This document shows, in pieces, positions 1 through 10,194 of a stretch of 52,761 nucleotides of DNA; the first letter of the stretch is position 1; every line of letters starts with the position of its first letter. Under the pieces are notes generated by a model. That model searched no databases. It saw nothing but the letters and a program-made list of their open reading frames with translations, and was not told the DNA's origin. The translations under genes and the position numbers were made by a program. Source of the DNA: Leptospira licerasiae serovar Varillal str. VAR 010 (GTDB taxonomy: Bacteria; Spirochaetota; Leptospiria; Leptospirales; Leptospiraceae); the NCBI RefSeq assembly GCF_000244755.1, contig NZ_AHOO02000005.1:1616001-1668761 (forward strand), in the 5' to 3' direction.

Positions 1-2722
1 GGTCTTGGCTTAGATACTTACTCAGTACTTTAACCGCTAACGGATAATCCTTTTCTTTAAAACTAATCAATCCGAGTAGCTTGTTCAATTTTTGGTTATT
101 ATTGTCTGTCGCATACGCATCCAGAAGTATGGAGATCGCTTTTTGCGCTTCTCCATTTCGATACAATTCTTTTCCTTCTTTGTAAAGATTTTGTAGAACT
201 ACCTTATCTGCGAAGTCATTTCGATCTTCTCTCTGTTCAATCACAGGTGCGTTCACTTCCTGAAATCCGATCCTTAGGATAGAGAGATCATCTATTACTT
301 CTCCTATATTTCTGATATTGTTCTCAATGGATTTGATATCTCCATGAGATCTTTCGACAACATCTAAAAATACGTTTTCATCTTCGTTGATGATCCTTTT
401 GCCATTGTTTATGGATAACAAAAGATCGTCTCTTCCGTCGGAGGCTAGAATGATCAGATCTCCAGGATGAAGTTGGAATTTTTTCACCTTAAATTCGAAT
501 TCTGAATCCAATCCTAATTTACGAAGTTCTAATGTGTCCTCTATAAAGGAGGCCTTTCCGTCCCTATACAATACCGAAAATGGGTGCTCTGCATTCCAAT
601 AGAACATTTCCCCGGTCTCGTCATCGATCAATGCTACAGTCGCAGAGATGACCATGGTTCCGTCAAAACTTTTGAATACGGAATGTATTTCCATATAGGT
701 CTCGGTCAGCCATTCTTCCGGCGTTTTTGCTAGAACTCTTTTGTTAGCGGCGGATCTTGCCATGATCGAGTTCATTACGACTCCCATAACCAGGGAGCCT
801 CCTGCTCCTTGCATGGATTTTCCCATAGCATCGCCATTCATCGCCATGGTGAATTTTTTGTAATTATCGGGAGTTCCTAGTCTTAAATTTCCAGTTAAGC
901 AGATATCTCCTCCGAGTTCTCCCTGCTTATTACGAAATTCGAAATATTTCTTTTGTCTGATAAGAAAGCTGGTGTTTACTTTAGAAGATTTGTTCGCATT
1001 GTAGAACAAAGGTTTTGCAAGTAGAGAAGTTAGGAAATAATCCCCATCCTGTTGGATTTTTAATCTTTGGACTTCTTCCATTTTTTCTTGAACTTCTTTC
1101 GTTCGTTCTTCTACTTTTTCTTCCAGATGGTCCGCATGTTCCTGCAATTGCTCTCTTGCGCCTCGGATAGAATCTACCATTGAGTTGAAAGATAAAGATA
1201 GGAAACCGATCTCGTCCATTGCCTTGATCGGAACGTTTACGTTTAGATCTCCGTGATTAACCTTCTCCACCCCGGATAATAGGTTATTAAGAGGATGGAT
1301 CAAGCTTACTCTTAGCAAGATGGGAAAAGCGATCAATATAAAGATGGTAGTACCTAGAATAATCAAGATTAACCAGCGAGCCACATCATGGATCACTTGT
1401 CTGAATTCTACATAAGCGAACCCGACTTCGTACCTTGTTTGCCCTATCAAAAAATCATAATGGATATAAAAATCTCCTGCGACTCTATAAAGCCTCGAAC
1501 CTAAGGGAAGATTTGTCTCTTTCATTTCCTTTAGAGTGATCGTTTCCAGTTCGGATTCGGATTTTCCTTTATGGAGTTTTTTGTTCTTTTCTATAGCTTC
1601 TTTGAGCTGTTGATTTTTATAATATTTTTCTCCTTCTTTTAAGATGGATTGATTCAGACCGTCTTTTGAAAAGATAATCTCATATTTATGATCGAATATT
1701 CCCGGCCCGACGGGACGGGATAAAACATATCTTACGTTCGGGGGGAAATTCGTATCCCCGTTTCGGATCTCCGTTTTGACCGAATTCATTTCCACTAGGT
1801 CTTCTTTCTCGATGGACCTATCTGTGGAGAATAAAGTAATATAACTGATTGCGCCTAATGCTAAAACAACTGTAACTACCGCACTGGAAAGGATCTTACC
1901 CATGAAGCTGGTAGGCTCAGGGGAATGATTCAGATATGCACTTTGTATGAAGAATATCGTGACTACCGATAGAATAAAGTATGTGATCGCATACGTGTCG
2001 TAAGAGAGAACGCCTGACTTGTTTAATACGTTATTATACGCATTTAAAATATTCAAAATCACGGTAAGTAAAAACGCTCTTAAAGCAATTCCTTCCTTTC
2101 TTGCAGGAAGAACGATTCTCATGATATTTAGAGGTAGAAAAAGCAGGGTTTTAACAAATATACGAATAGGGAAAGCTAAAGAGCTGGATGAAGTATTCCA
2201 TTTTTGGAATATTCCGGTATAGCGAGAAAAATGGAGCGTCTTTCGGATCAGGATGACTGTGCTGATGATGAAACACAAAAGGATCGCAAAACTGGCTTCT
2301 TTTCCGTAATCAAAACTATAATGATGGGCTGAGAATAGATATATCTTTTCCATTCCTGCAGTTTTAACAATGAAGTGGATCCAAGCGGCCAATGCGATCA
2401 CTAAGGATAATGGAATGACTATTTTGGACTCTTTCGGATAGATATTTCTTGGAAAATGATAACAGAAACCTATGAATCCTACAATCCCGAAGATTACAAA
2501 GACTGTAAGATATCTATGATATGCGGCTAATGGGTTAAATATTGAGTAGGAGAGGAAGTAACCCAGGAACATAGTCCCATATCCAATATACATTATAATT
2601 AAATAATATGTAGGTAAAGTCCTGTTCTTCTTGAATACCAAGAAACCGCTTAGGACGAAGGTTAGAAGGAATAAGGAGAAAACTCCGCTTGCATGGTGGG
2701 AGAAAAGAATGGAGGCTTCCAT
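1..2722 (-). CDS. Membrane PP2C/SpoIIE-type serine phosphatase with HAMP and TPR parts (3' end outside window)
   Basis: The minus-strand frame is open from an ATG at 2722 to the window edge (907 codons visible; C-terminus missing). The first third is very hydrophobic, with about seven membrane segments. A periplasmic-type sensing loop, another membrane segment, a HAMP-like segment (roughly residues 440-500) and a coiled coil follow. The catalytic part then shows the metal-site signatures GELGGDI, NGDAMGKSM and ASDGRDD typical of SpoIIE/RsbU phosphatases, and the visible end looks like TPR repeats. The family dephosphorylates anti-sigma-antagonist-type proteins in response to external signals; the target here is unknown. 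The protein is a clear paralogue of the gene at 5047-8211 (same domain order, matching segments such as GDAMGKSMQGAGG). An in-frame TGA lies just upstream and there is no alternative ATG before it, so this start is preferred despite a weak ribosome site. Confidence 0.9.
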   Translation of the reverse strand, partial: MEASILFSHHASGVFSLFLLTFVLSGFLVFKKNRTLPTYYLIIMYIGYGTMFLGYFLSYSIFNPLAAYHRYLTVFVIFGIVGFIGFCYHFPRNIYPKESKIVIPLSLVIALAAWIHFIVKTAGMEKIYLFSAHHYSFDYGKEASFAILLCFIISTVILIRKTLHFSRYTGIFQKWNTSSSSLAFPIRIFVKTLLFLPLNIMRIVLPARKEGIALRAFLLTVILNILNAYNNVLNKSGVLSYDTYAITYFILSVVTIFFIQSAYLNHSPEPTSFMGKILSSAVVTVVLALGAISYITLFSTDRSIEKEDLVEMNSVKTEIRNGDTNFPPNVRYVLSRPVGPGIFDHKYEIIFSKDGLNQSILKEGEKYYKNQQLKEAIEKNKKLHKGKSESELETITLKEMKETNLPLGSRLYRVAGDFYIHYDFLIGQTRYEVGFAYVEFRQVIHDVARWLILIILGTTIFILIAFPILLRVSLIHPLNNLLSGVEKVNHGDLNVNVPIKAMDEIGFLSLSFNSMVDSIRGAREQLQEHADHLEEKVEERTKEVQEKMEEVQRLKIQQDGDYFLTSLLAKPLFYNANKSSKVNTSFLIRQKKYFEFRNKQGELGGDICLTGNLRLGTPDNYKKFTMAMNGDAMGKSMQGAGGSLVMGVVMNSIMARSAANKRVLAKTPEEWLTETYMEIHSVFKSFDGTMVISATVALIDDETGEMFYWNAEHPFSVLYRDGKASFIEDTLELRKLGLDSEFEFKVKKFQLHPGDLIILASDGRDDLLLSINNGKRIINEDENVFLDVVERSHGDIKSIENNIRNIGEVIDDLSILRIGFQEVNAPVIEQREDRNDFADKVVLQNLYKEGKELYRNGEAQKAISILLDAYATDNNNQKLNKLLGLISFKEKDYPLAVKVLSKYLSQD

Positions 2723-3047
2723 ATCGGACTTGTTAGATTTTGCATAAATGACTAAATGTCAAGAGGATTCTCGAATACATGCCAAATAGCAGAATATGAA
2801 GTCGTTATTTGGGATTTTTATCGAGCGTTTGATCGACAAAAATATTGGGAAGAGGTAAAAAGAAAGGATATTAGAAAATCATTTCAAATTTGTTTCAGAA
2901 TTTGTGTTAAATTGCGATATGCACTAAAACTTTCGTGCTATTTTCTTCTTTCAGCTTTTTATGATTAGGTGATTTCTCCGGCATATTACAATCGCTCGAC
3001 CTTAATCGATCCGAAAGGTCCATTAAGGTCGAACAAGAGAGTCGGTT
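2723..3047. other. Intergenic region, no gene supported
   Basis: This 325-base stretch separates the start of the phosphatase gene from the 3' end of the oxidoreductase gene. It is AT-rich and presumably holds the phosphatase promoter. The only clear structure is the hairpin at 2996-3032. A 70-codon plus-strand frame at 2756-2968 has no recognisable composition, start signal or family and is not called. Confidence 0.6.
2996..3032 (-). terminator. Hairpin downstream of the NmrA-like gene
   Basis: An 11-base perfect stem (TCGACCTTAAT with ATTAAGGTCGA) closes a 15-base loop and begins about 15 bases past the stop of the minus-strand gene at 3048. The T-tract on the minus side is poor, so termination is inferred from stem strength and position. 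Confidence 0.5.
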
Positions 3048-3899
3048 TTAGTTCATCCAAACCTTTTTGTTTTGTTCCGCATATTCATCAAATGTGATCG
3101 GGTCTTTTCCTGTGAGTTCCCGAACAGTATTCAGGATGGGAGAGGAGTGGCCTTCTCTCAATGCTCCTGCGATGAATACCATAAAACTTGCATAATCTTC
3201 CGGTACACCTGCTTGCAAAAGATTTGTTTTAAACGTCTCCGGGCTGATATCAGTGTAACTCACCTTTAGGCCAGTATGTTTGGAGATCTTTTCTGCAACC
3301 TCTTCGTGTGTGAGCGCCTCTTTTCCGGTCAACGTGATTCCTTTTCCATTGAACTGATCATTCAAAAGTACGGAGACTACGGAAGAGGATATATCATCTG
3401 AGTGTATAAAGCTTGTTTTTGCGTTTCCTGCAGGAAAGAATATCTTCCTATCTTTTAATATTCCGGAAAGCCAATATGTTTGGAAGTTCTGCATGAACCA
3501 ATTCGGTCTTAAAATTGTATAAGGAATTCCGGAGTTTTCCAAACTGATCTCTAATTTTCTAAATGGAGCTTCGGGAGGAGCAAAGTCTACTCCCATGGCG
3601 CTCATCAAGACGACTTTTTTCAAGGAAGAGGCTCTCGCTTTTTCGAACCAAGGACTTAACACCGAATACTGATCTGTATATCCCGGCGGGGAAATGAAGA
3701 AGGCTCTTTCTACTTTTTCCAAAACTTCAGTACCTTTTGTCGGCTGAGTGGCATCTGCAAATACCCAATGTAGTCCCGGAATTTTTTTGCCTGCACCCGG
3801 ATCTCTAGTTCCTGCATATACTTCATGTCCTAGATCCAATAGTTTAGAGATTACGGAACTGGAGATCTGTCCGGATCCTCCATAAACGAAAATTTTCAT
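3048..3899 (-). CDS. NmrA-like / YtfG-type NAD(P)-dependent oxidoreductase (atypical SDR)
   Basis: 283 residues, the usual length for NmrA-like and quinone-reductase-like atypical SDR proteins. It starts with a beta strand and the dinucleotide-binding glycine motif GGSGQI at residues 8-13. The middle has SAMG and a PYTILRPNWFMQN segment, which is typical of this family where the classical Tyr-Lys pair is replaced. These proteins are cytosolic and either reduce quinones or azo compounds or act as redox sensors; the substrate cannot be read from sequence. The gene is divergent from the AraC-type regulator at 4029, which makes it the natural target of that regulator. A hairpin lies just past the stop. 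Confidence 0.85.
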   Translation of the reverse strand: MKIFVYGGSGQISSSVISKLLDLGHEVYAGTRDPGAGKKIPGLHWVFADATQPTKGTEVLEKVERAFFISPPGYTDQYSVLSPWFEKARASSLKKVVLMSAMGVDFAPPEAPFRKLEISLENSGIPYTILRPNWFMQNFQTYWLSGILKDRKIFFPAGNAKTSFIHSDDISSSVVSVLLNDQFNGKGITLTGKEALTHEEVAEKISKHTGLKVSYTDISPETFKTNLLQAGVPEDYASFMVFIAGALREGHSSPILNTVRELTGKDPITFDEYAEQNKKVWMN

Positions 3900-3973
3900 T
3901 TGATTTATTCTCCTGTAACTTTTGATGATACAAGATGTCCTGAAATTTGGCTATGTCCCAGGATCTAAAAAAC

Positions 3974-4009
3974 ATATCCAAGAGTATAAAGGAATCGACT
4001 TTTGGATAT
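3974..4009. promoter_or_regulatory. Inverted repeat in the divergent oxidoreductase/AraC promoter region
   Basis: ATATCCAA (3974-3981) and its exact reverse complement TTGGATAT (4002-4009) are separated by 20 bases, in the 129-base gap between divergent start codons. Position and symmetry suggest an operator for the adjacent AraC-family protein. This is inference from one copy only. Confidence 0.35.
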
Positions 4010-4028
4010 TATGGCTTATTCTTAAAGT

Positions 4029-4934
4029 ATGGATATTCTTTCCGAAATATTAACGAACGCAGGTTGGAAGGCGGATCTACTCGCCAGAACTTCTCTATAT
4101 AAACCTTGGGGATTTCGTTTTCCTTGTGAAAGGAGCGGTGGATTTCATATCCTTTCTCAAGGCTCCTGTTACGGAAGGATCAAGGGAAAACTGATCCATT
4201 TAGAAAAGGGAGATATTCTTTTCGTCGCGAAAGGTTTGGACCACGAGTTGGTATATTCTCCGAATGATAAGGTCGTTGACATTGCTAAATTCAGGGATAT
4301 GTCCGAAAAACAAAAAAGGTCCGAAAAACTTCCTTTAACTACGTTCGTATCCGTTCGTTACGAGGTACCTGATGCGATACAGCATCCGTTCTTCTTAGAA
4401 CTTCCGGATTATATATTAGTGAAGTCATCCGATGTTTTGGCGCACCATCCCTTAAACACCACCCAAGTGTTGATATCTCAGGAATTGGATTCGGGAATCG
4501 GTTCCGATCTAATACTGCAAAGATTGACTGATATTCTTTTGTATTACGTAATTCGACACTGGCTGGAGATCCATCCTTCTTCTTCTCCCGGTTGGAGAAA
4601 CGCTTTTAAGGATGAAAAGATCTTGAGTGCGTTAGAGGCATTGCATAGAAAAATTTCATATCCTTGGACCTTGGAAAAATTATCCAGAGCAGTAGGAGTT
4701 TCCAGAGCTTCTATCGCTAATCGATTCAGAGAAGTTTTGGGATGTACTCCCATGGATTATTTGGCAAAATTAAGAATGGATAAAGGAAAAACTTTGATGG
4801 CGATGGAGAATTTTACCTTGGAAGAGATCGCAAGGACAGTCGGTTATTCCTCTGCGTTCGCTTTTTCCAAAGCATACAAAAGGATCTACGGTCTTTCTCC
4901 TAGAAATTCCGAGCAGGAGAGACTGGGAGCGTAG
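4029..4934 (+). CDS. AraC-family transcriptional regulator with N-terminal cupin domain
   Basis: 301 residues. The N-terminal half has the look of the cupin effector domain found in AraC regulators (segments around GGFHILSQGSCYG and LEKGDILFVAKGLDHEL). The C-terminal hundred residues carry the two helix-turn-helix units of AraC/XylS proteins: WTLEKLSRAVGVSRASIANRF, then FTLEEIARTVGYSSAFAFSKA, ending in the family signature YGLSPR. It is a cytosolic DNA-binding regulator, divergent from the NmrA-like reductase gene, a frequent pairing in which the regulator controls the neighbour. The inverted repeat at 3974-4009 is a candidate binding site. Confidence 0.92.
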   Translation: MDILSEILTNAGWKADLLARTSLYKPWGFRFPCERSGGFHILSQGSCYGRIKGKLIHLEKGDILFVAKGLDHELVYSPNDKVVDIAKFRDMSEKQKRSEKLPLTTFVSVRYEVPDAIQHPFFLELPDYILVKSSDVLAHHPLNTTQVLISQELDSGIGSDLILQRLTDILLYYVIRHWLEIHPSSSPGWRNAFKDEKILSALEALHRKISYPWTLEKLSRAVGVSRASIANRFREVLGCTPMDYLAKLRMDKGKTLMAMENFTLEEIARTVGYSSAFAFSKAYKRIYGLSPRNSEQERLGA

Positions 4935-5046
4935 TCGGATCTTCGAATGGAATCGTTCTAATCGCTGCTTCTCCTATAACCGGTTCTAATCTACAAACAA
5001 TCTTCTTGACGGAAGCGGGTTTTGAGATCCTTTTTATGCTGCCGAT

Positions 5047-8000
5047 ATGGATCAGTTCTATTTTAATTTTTACTTTTTTGGTTCTCTATTAGCCTGTCTT
5101 TTTTCCATCTATGTTACCTTCTTCTTTCTAAGTATCAAGGATAGAAGTAAGGCTGCGTTCCACTTGGGTCTTTCCACTTTGGCTATGACTCTATTCCATT
5201 TAGCTTATATTATTGCATTCATTTCTTTCGATCAGTGGACTATCGTGCATCGTTGGTTGGCGATCCCTTCTCCTATGATGGGATTCATCCAGTGTTTCAT
5301 CTTTTTCTTTTATTTTCCGAATCCCAGGAACGTTAAGTTCGGTTTGACGGTTTATTCCATTTTGTATGCGGGACTTGCTATAGTAACGGCTACATTTATC
5401 GCGATAACGTTACAGTCGGACCATCGTTTTAATATAGGGAGTAATTATTGGGACTTTGAATCTCATAAGTTCTATAAAATTTTCTCCATTATAATTTTGA
5501 TATATAACTTTTCATTTTTGGCATCCGCTACTTGGAGGGCAATCGTAGAAAAGGGAAAAGAAAGAAGGTGGATTATCTATATCGCGATCGCTTACTCTAC
5601 GATCACGATCATTCCCGGTATCTTGAATGTGATGAGCAGAGACGGTTCCATCTCTAGAAAGGTATTCCAACATACTACGGATATAGCGCTTGTGGTCGGC
5701 CTTTTTCTGGTACTGATCATTTATGCAAATGCGACCAAGGAAAGGACTACCATTCTAAGTAAGATAGTGGCTGTTACCATGGCTACTTTTCTTTTGGCAT
5801 TCCAATTGGTAGGTTATGCAATATTAAACGGTTATGATACTTCCTTTGATACGTTAAAGGGACAGGCATCGGAACTTGCGGCTTTCCAGGGAAAAAGACC
5901 GGAGGGATTTGCTTACCTTCTTTCTTTTGATCCGGATTCGAATGAGTTCGTTTTGGAAAAAGGAGAGAAGGACCCCAGGTTCGATTCTGAAGATCGTTTA
6001 GAGATCAAATTTTTTAATGTGACTCGCAAACTTACTAGTATGGGAACATTGAGCGCAAAAGAAAGATGGGAAAGGTCCAAAACGATCCTTTCGGATTCTC
6101 CGAAGGAATTTTACGCCTATTCGGAAGGGATAAAGAATTTTTACGAATCAAAAGGAGAAGCAAAGGTCTCAGACGCTGATCTTATTGATTTCTTCCGATT
6201 TCTGAATCGAAAACTGAATATTATAAAAAATAAATTCTCTAATCTACCTTCTAAAAACGACCCGGCAGCGGTGGCTAAACTTTTTAATTCGGAAGAGATA
6301 GGTCTAAAGTCCGTATTGGAGCAGGTTCGTATAAAAGTTGAGAAGGATATTTCTTCCGGGAAGTCCGAGTTGGAGGTGAGATCTTCCGTTATTCTTCCAT
6401 TAACTTCTCTGAGAGAAGTGGGGGAAAGGATGTATAGAGGAGCAAAATTCAACAAAGCAAACGAAAAAACCCCGGAATTCTATCTAGCATATTTAGTGAC
6501 CCATCCTCAAAGCGAAAAAATCTACGAAGTAGGGTTCACTTATAGATCGTTCAGAGAATATCTTCATTCTCCTTCTTTAGTAATGGTGATTTGTCTTTTG
6601 GTGATGATCGTTACGATTAGTTTCGGTTTCAGATTATTCTTTCATAACGCAATCGTAAATCCGATGGAAGAAGTTGTAGTTGGATTGACCGAGGTAAACT
6701 CCGGAAATTTGGAATATAGATTAGTTCCAAGAGTTGAGGACGAGATAGGTTTTATCGCCAGATCTTTTAATCGAATGGCAAGATCCATCCAAGCTGCCAG
6801 AAAAAGATTGGAGCAATATGCTAACGAACTTGAAGAGAAGGTAAAAGACAGGACCAAAGAGTTGGAGCAAACTTTAAACGAGGTCCAGGAATTAAAGCAG
6901 CAACAGGATGCTGATTATTTTTTAACTTCTCTTTTGATCAAACCTTTAGGTTCGAATAAAGCGAGTCAAGAGAACGTAAAAGTGGAATTTCTTTTAAAAC
7001 AAAAGAAACGATTCACTTTTAGAAAGCACGAAGATGAGATCGGGGGAGATCTAAATATTTCCAATCATATAGAATTGCAAGGCAGGTCATACACCGTCTT
7101 TTTGAATGGAGACGCAATGGGTAAGTCGATGCAAGGGGCGGGAGGGGCTTTGGTCCTCGGATCTGTTTTCGAATCCATTATAGAAAGAACAAGAGTAGTA
7201 GATACGGTCAAAAAACAATCTCCGGAAAGATGGTTGAAAAACGCTTTTATAGAATTGCATAAGGTTTTTGAAAGTTTTGACGGGTCGATGTTGGTCTCTT
7301 CCGTGATCGGCCTCGTCGATGATGAACTAGGAGTATTATATTATATTAATGCAGAGCATCCTTGGACAGTGCTATATCGGGATGGGATAGCGAGTTTTAT
7401 CGAGAACGAGTTCATGTTCCGTAAATTAGGAACAACGGGAGTGGAAGGCACTATTTTTATCAAAACATTCCAATTAGAGCCTGGGGATTGTCTTTTTGTA
7501 GGGTCCGACGGTAGGGACGATATCATCGTAGGTACGGATTCGGACGGAGATAGGATCATCAACGACGACGAAAAGTTATTCTTAAATTCCGTAGAGAAGG
7601 CAAGAGGAGATCTTCAGGAGATCTATTATGTTATTCTAAATAACGGTAAATTGAGTGATGACCTTTCTCTTATTCGATTGTCTTTTATAGGGAACGGTCA
7701 ACCTCATTTTCTTCAGGACGAAAAAAGGCAAAGGATCAAAGAATTGCTTAGGAATGCAAAAGAAACTTTCTTAAATAAAGATACCCAAGAAGCGCTTAGC
7801 TATTTGGAAGAAGCGGAATCCTTGGACAGTAGAGTTCCCGAAGTAAAGAAAAACTTCATAAAACTTTTTCTGAAGTTGAAAGATTACCAAAAGGCCGCCA
7901 GATATGCGGAAGATTATTTTAGGATGAATCCGATAGATAGCGAGATCTTGTATGTGGCTTCTTTTGCGGCAAGAAAGGCCGGTCAGATCAGAAAAGCTTT

Positions 8001-8211
8001 AGATTTTGGCGAACGTCTTCGCTTGAGGGAACCTTCTCATATCAAAAATCTGACTAATCTTGCCGAGATCTATATTGCTGTCAAAAATTTCGAAAGAGCG
8101 GATTCAATTCTAAAAGATGCGGTACGTTTAAATCCGTCCAATGAATCCGTTTTAAAAGTGAAAGACCTTTTGAAAAAATACTCAGGTCGTTTTGAAGGTG
8201 GGAACTTATAG
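5047..8211 (+). CDS. Membrane PP2C/SpoIIE-type serine phosphatase with HAMP and TPR domains
   Basis: 1054 residues. Residues 1-260 hold about seven membrane segments. An extracytoplasmic region follows (about 265-515), then a membrane helix near 520-540, a HAMP segment (about 540-590), a coiled coil rich in Glu/Lys (about 590-640), and a SpoIIE-type PP2C domain (about 655-890) with EIGGDL, NGDAMGKSM and GSDGRDD metal-binding signatures. Residues 900-1050 form TPR-like repeats (EALSYLEEAESLD, KAARYAEDYFRMNP, RADSILKDAVRLNP). It probably senses an external cue and dephosphorylates a Ser/Thr-phosphorylated partner-switch protein. It is a full-length paralogue of the gene at 1-2722 on the other strand. 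A strong hairpin overlaps the stop codon. Confidence 0.92.
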   Translation: MDQFYFNFYFFGSLLACLFSIYVTFFFLSIKDRSKAAFHLGLSTLAMTLFHLAYIIAFISFDQWTIVHRWLAIPSPMMGFIQCFIFFFYFPNPRNVKFGLTVYSILYAGLAIVTATFIAITLQSDHRFNIGSNYWDFESHKFYKIFSIIILIYNFSFLASATWRAIVEKGKERRWIIYIAIAYSTITIIPGILNVMSRDGSISRKVFQHTTDIALVVGLFLVLIIYANATKERTTILSKIVAVTMATFLLAFQLVGYAILNGYDTSFDTLKGQASELAAFQGKRPEGFAYLLSFDPDSNEFVLEKGEKDPRFDSEDRLEIKFFNVTRKLTSMGTLSAKERWERSKTILSDSPKEFYAYSEGIKNFYESKGEAKVSDADLIDFFRFLNRKLNIIKNKFSNLPSKNDPAAVAKLFNSEEIGLKSVLEQVRIKVEKDISSGKSELEVRSSVILPLTSLREVGERMYRGAKFNKANEKTPEFYLAYLVTHPQSEKIYEVGFTYRSFREYLHSPSLVMVICLLVMIVTISFGFRLFFHNAIVNPMEEVVVGLTEVNSGNLEYRLVPRVEDEIGFIARSFNRMARSIQAARKRLEQYANELEEKVKDRTKELEQTLNEVQELKQQQDADYFLTSLLIKPLGSNKASQENVKVEFLLKQKKRFTFRKHEDEIGGDLNISNHIELQGRSYTVFLNGDAMGKSMQGAGGALVLGSVFESIIERTRVVDTVKKQSPERWLKNAFIELHKVFESFDGSMLVSSVIGLVDDELGVLYYINAEHPWTVLYRDGIASFIENEFMFRKLGTTGVEGTIFIKTFQLEPGDCLFVGSDGRDDIIVGTDSDGDRIINDDEKLFLNSVEKARGDLQEIYYVILNNGKLSDDLSLIRLSFIGNGQPHFLQDEKRQRIKELLRNAKETFLNKDTQEALSYLEEAESLDSRVPEVKKNFIKLFLKLKDYQKAARYAEDYFRMNPIDSEILYVASFAARKAGQIRKALDFGERLRLREPSHIKNLTNLAEIYIAVKNFERADSILKDAVRLNPSNESVLKVKDLLKKYSGRFEGGNL

Positions 8212-8238
8212 CCGAAGGAGTCTTATGACCTTCGGCTA
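8209..8238 (+). terminator. Rho-independent terminator between convergent genes
   Basis: A 10-base perfect stem (TAGCCGAAGG with CCTTCGGCTA) and 10-base loop, followed on the plus strand by a T-rich stretch ending in six T. It begins inside the stop codon of the phosphatase gene. Confidence 0.8.
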
Positions 8239-8247
8239 AATACTTTA

Positions 8248-9009
8248 TTATTTTTTAATGTGATATCCCGTCCTGAACATCCAGGCAACGACTCCTAAGC
8301 AAGAAACCAAGAAGAATAATATCATTGCCAGACTGATCTCGAGACTTACGTCTCCAATCTCATAAAAACTCCATCGAAAACCGCTGACCAGATAAAGGAT
8401 CGGATTAAATAGGGTCACTGTTTGCCAAAAAGGAGGGAGCATATTTGCGGAGTAGAAACTTCCCCCAAGAAAGACCAATGGTGTGATGACGAGCATCGGG
8501 ATCACTTGCAGTTTTTCGAAATTATCCGCCCAAATCCCTATGATAAAACCAAATAAACTGAAAGAGACACAGGTCAGGATCAGGAAGAATACCATTAAGA
8601 ACGGGTGAGCGATCTTGATTTCCACAAACAAAGAAGCGGTTGCAAGCATGATGGAGCCCAAAATCAAGGACTTGGTTGCAGCGGCTCCCACAAAACCGAT
8701 CACAGCTTCCATGCTAGAGACAGGAGCTGATAAAATTTCGTAAATAGTTCCCGTGAACTTAGGGAAATAGATCCCAAACGAAGCATTGGAAATACTTTCA
8801 GTCAATAGGGAAAGCATAACAAGTCCTGGAACAATAAAGGAACCGTAAGACACTCCGTTCACTTCTTGTATCCTGGATCCTATCGCAGAACCGAAAACGA
8901 TAAAATACAAAGAAGTAGAAAGAACCGGTGATGCGATACTTTGCATCAAAGTCCTTCTTGTTCTTGCCATTTCGAAAAAATAGATGGCTTTGATTGCGTT
9001 CAGATTCAT
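8248..9009 (-). CDS. ABC-2 type transporter permease
   Basis: 253 residues with six predicted membrane helices and the composition of ABC-2 family permeases (DrrB/NodJ-like), including the [31 protein letters not shown] region before the last helices (about residues 185-210). Its start overlaps the end of the upstream ATPase gene by four bases (ATGA), so the two are translationally coupled and form one inner-membrane exporter. Members export drugs, polysaccharides or lipids; the substrate here is unknown. Confidence 0.9.
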   Translation of the reverse strand: MNLNAIKAIYFFEMARTRRTLMQSIASPVLSTSLYFIVFGSAIGSRIQEVNGVSYGSFIVPGLVMLSLLTESISNASFGIYFPKFTGTIYEILSAPVSSMEAVIGFVGAAATKSLILGSIMLATASLFVEIKIAHPFLMVFFLILTCVSFSLFGFIIGIWADNFEKLQVIPMLVITPLVFLGGSFYSANMLPPFWQTVTLFNPILYLVSGFRWSFYEIGDVSLEISLAMILFFLVSCLGVVAWMFRTGYHIKK

Positions 9010-9941
9010 TTGGATTCCTTCACTAATTGTACGAAAATTTCTTCCAAACTGCTTTGGGTTGTATTTAGGTCTCTGAATTCTATTCCGGATTTTTTTAATT
9101 GTTCCAAGAAGTTTGCGATCCCAGTTTGTTTTTCCTGGCCGTCGTAGGTATACAATAATTGTTTTCCTTCGTTCTTCAATTCCAGTTCATAACCGTTAAA
9201 ATTATTAGGCAAACTTTGGAGAGGAGAAACAAGATCCAACAAGATCTGTTTTTTTCCTAACTTATGCATGAGTTCCGTTTTTTTCTCTACAAGGACCAAT
9301 TCTCCCTTGTTCATGATGCCGACTCTGTCTGCAATTTCTTCCGCTTCTTCTATATAATGTGTAGTGAGAATGATGGTAACTCCTTTATCCCTGAGAGCTC
9401 TTACTACATTCCACATATCTTTTCTGAGTTCTACATCGACACCCGCAGTCGGTTCATCCAAAAATAAGACCGATGGTTCATGAGATAATGCTTTTGCGAT
9501 CAGAACTCTTCTTTTCATTCCACCGGATAAGGTCATGATTGTCTGATCTTTCTTTTCCAAAAGTGAAAGTGACTTTAGAAGTTCATCGATATAATCTTTG
9601 TTAGGTGATTTTCCGAATAGACCTCTACTAAAATTTACCGTAGTCAAAACGGATTCGAACGCGTGAACTGTCAGTTCTTGCGGCACAAGACCGATCATGG
9701 ATCTGGTCTTTCTATAATCTTTGATGATATCGTAACCGCCCACGGAAACGGAACCGGCGGTTGGATTGACTATTCCGCAGATGATTGAGATTAGAGTGGT
9801 TTTTCCGGCCCCATTCGGACCTAAAAGAGCGATGATCTCTCCTTTTTCAATATCCAAGTTTATGTTCTTTAAGGCTTGGAATCCGTTAGAATAGGATTTG
9901 GAGAGGTTCTGGATGGAAACAATGGGAGAGTTGGAGTTCAT
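9006..9941 (-). CDS. ABC transporter ATP-binding protein (ABC-2 exporter partner)
   Basis: 311 residues. Walker A is GPNGAGKTT, the Q-loop segment is GLVPQE, the signature is LSGGMKRR, Walker B is [12 protein letters not shown] and the switch histidine follows in [11 protein letters not shown]-terminal extension of about 90 residues is typical of the DrrA/CcmA-like ATPases that work with ABC-2 permeases. The GAAGGA sequence just before the ATG is a good ribosome site. It is the first gene of a two-gene operon with the permease at 8248-9009. Confidence 0.95.
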   Translation of the reverse strand: MNSNSPIVSIQNLSKSYSNGFQALKNINLDIEKGEIIALLGPNGAGKTTLISIICGIVNPTAGSVSVGGYDIIKDYRKTRSMIGLVPQELTVHAFESVLTTVNFSRGLFGKSPNKDYIDELLKSLSLLEKKDQTIMTLSGGMKRRVLIAKALSHEPSVLFLDEPTAGVDVELRKDMWNVVRALRDKGVTIILTTHYIEEAEEIADRVGIMNKGELVLVEKKTELMHKLGKKQILLDLVSPLQSLPNNFNGYELELKNEGKQLLYTYDGQEKQTGIANFLEQLKKSGIEFRDLNTTQSSLEEIFVQLVKESK

Positions 9942-10137
9942 ACGATTCCTTCAGGCCGTTCAATAAATTATAAGAGGCTGTCCCAGAGGTCCAGGCTCCT
10001 GATGTCCTAGGTCGAATACTTATCAATAACCTAAGTTTTCGAACAGACTATAAGATTATCCAAAATACAAAACTCGAGTTGAACGGCCCACACCAATTTT
10101 GGAAGATAGAATGGTTTTATAGGCCCATGGAGATTGG

Positions 10138-10162
10138 TCGGTTTCCGGCAAGTAGAAACCGA
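10138..10162 (-). terminator. Hairpin downstream of the small membrane protein gene
   Basis: An 8-base stem (TCGGTTTC with GAAACCGA) and 9-base loop, about 30 bases past the minus-strand stop at 10195. No T-tract follows, so the terminator role is tentative. Confidence 0.35.
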
Positions 10163-10194
10163 ATGTTGGATTTCCTACAAAGGTAAAACTAAGA

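Noticed and set aside
2756..2968. 70-codon plus-strand frame in the first intergenic gap
   Set aside because: Composition is not protein-like for this genome, it has no ribosome site and no family resemblance, and it lies in a likely promoter region.
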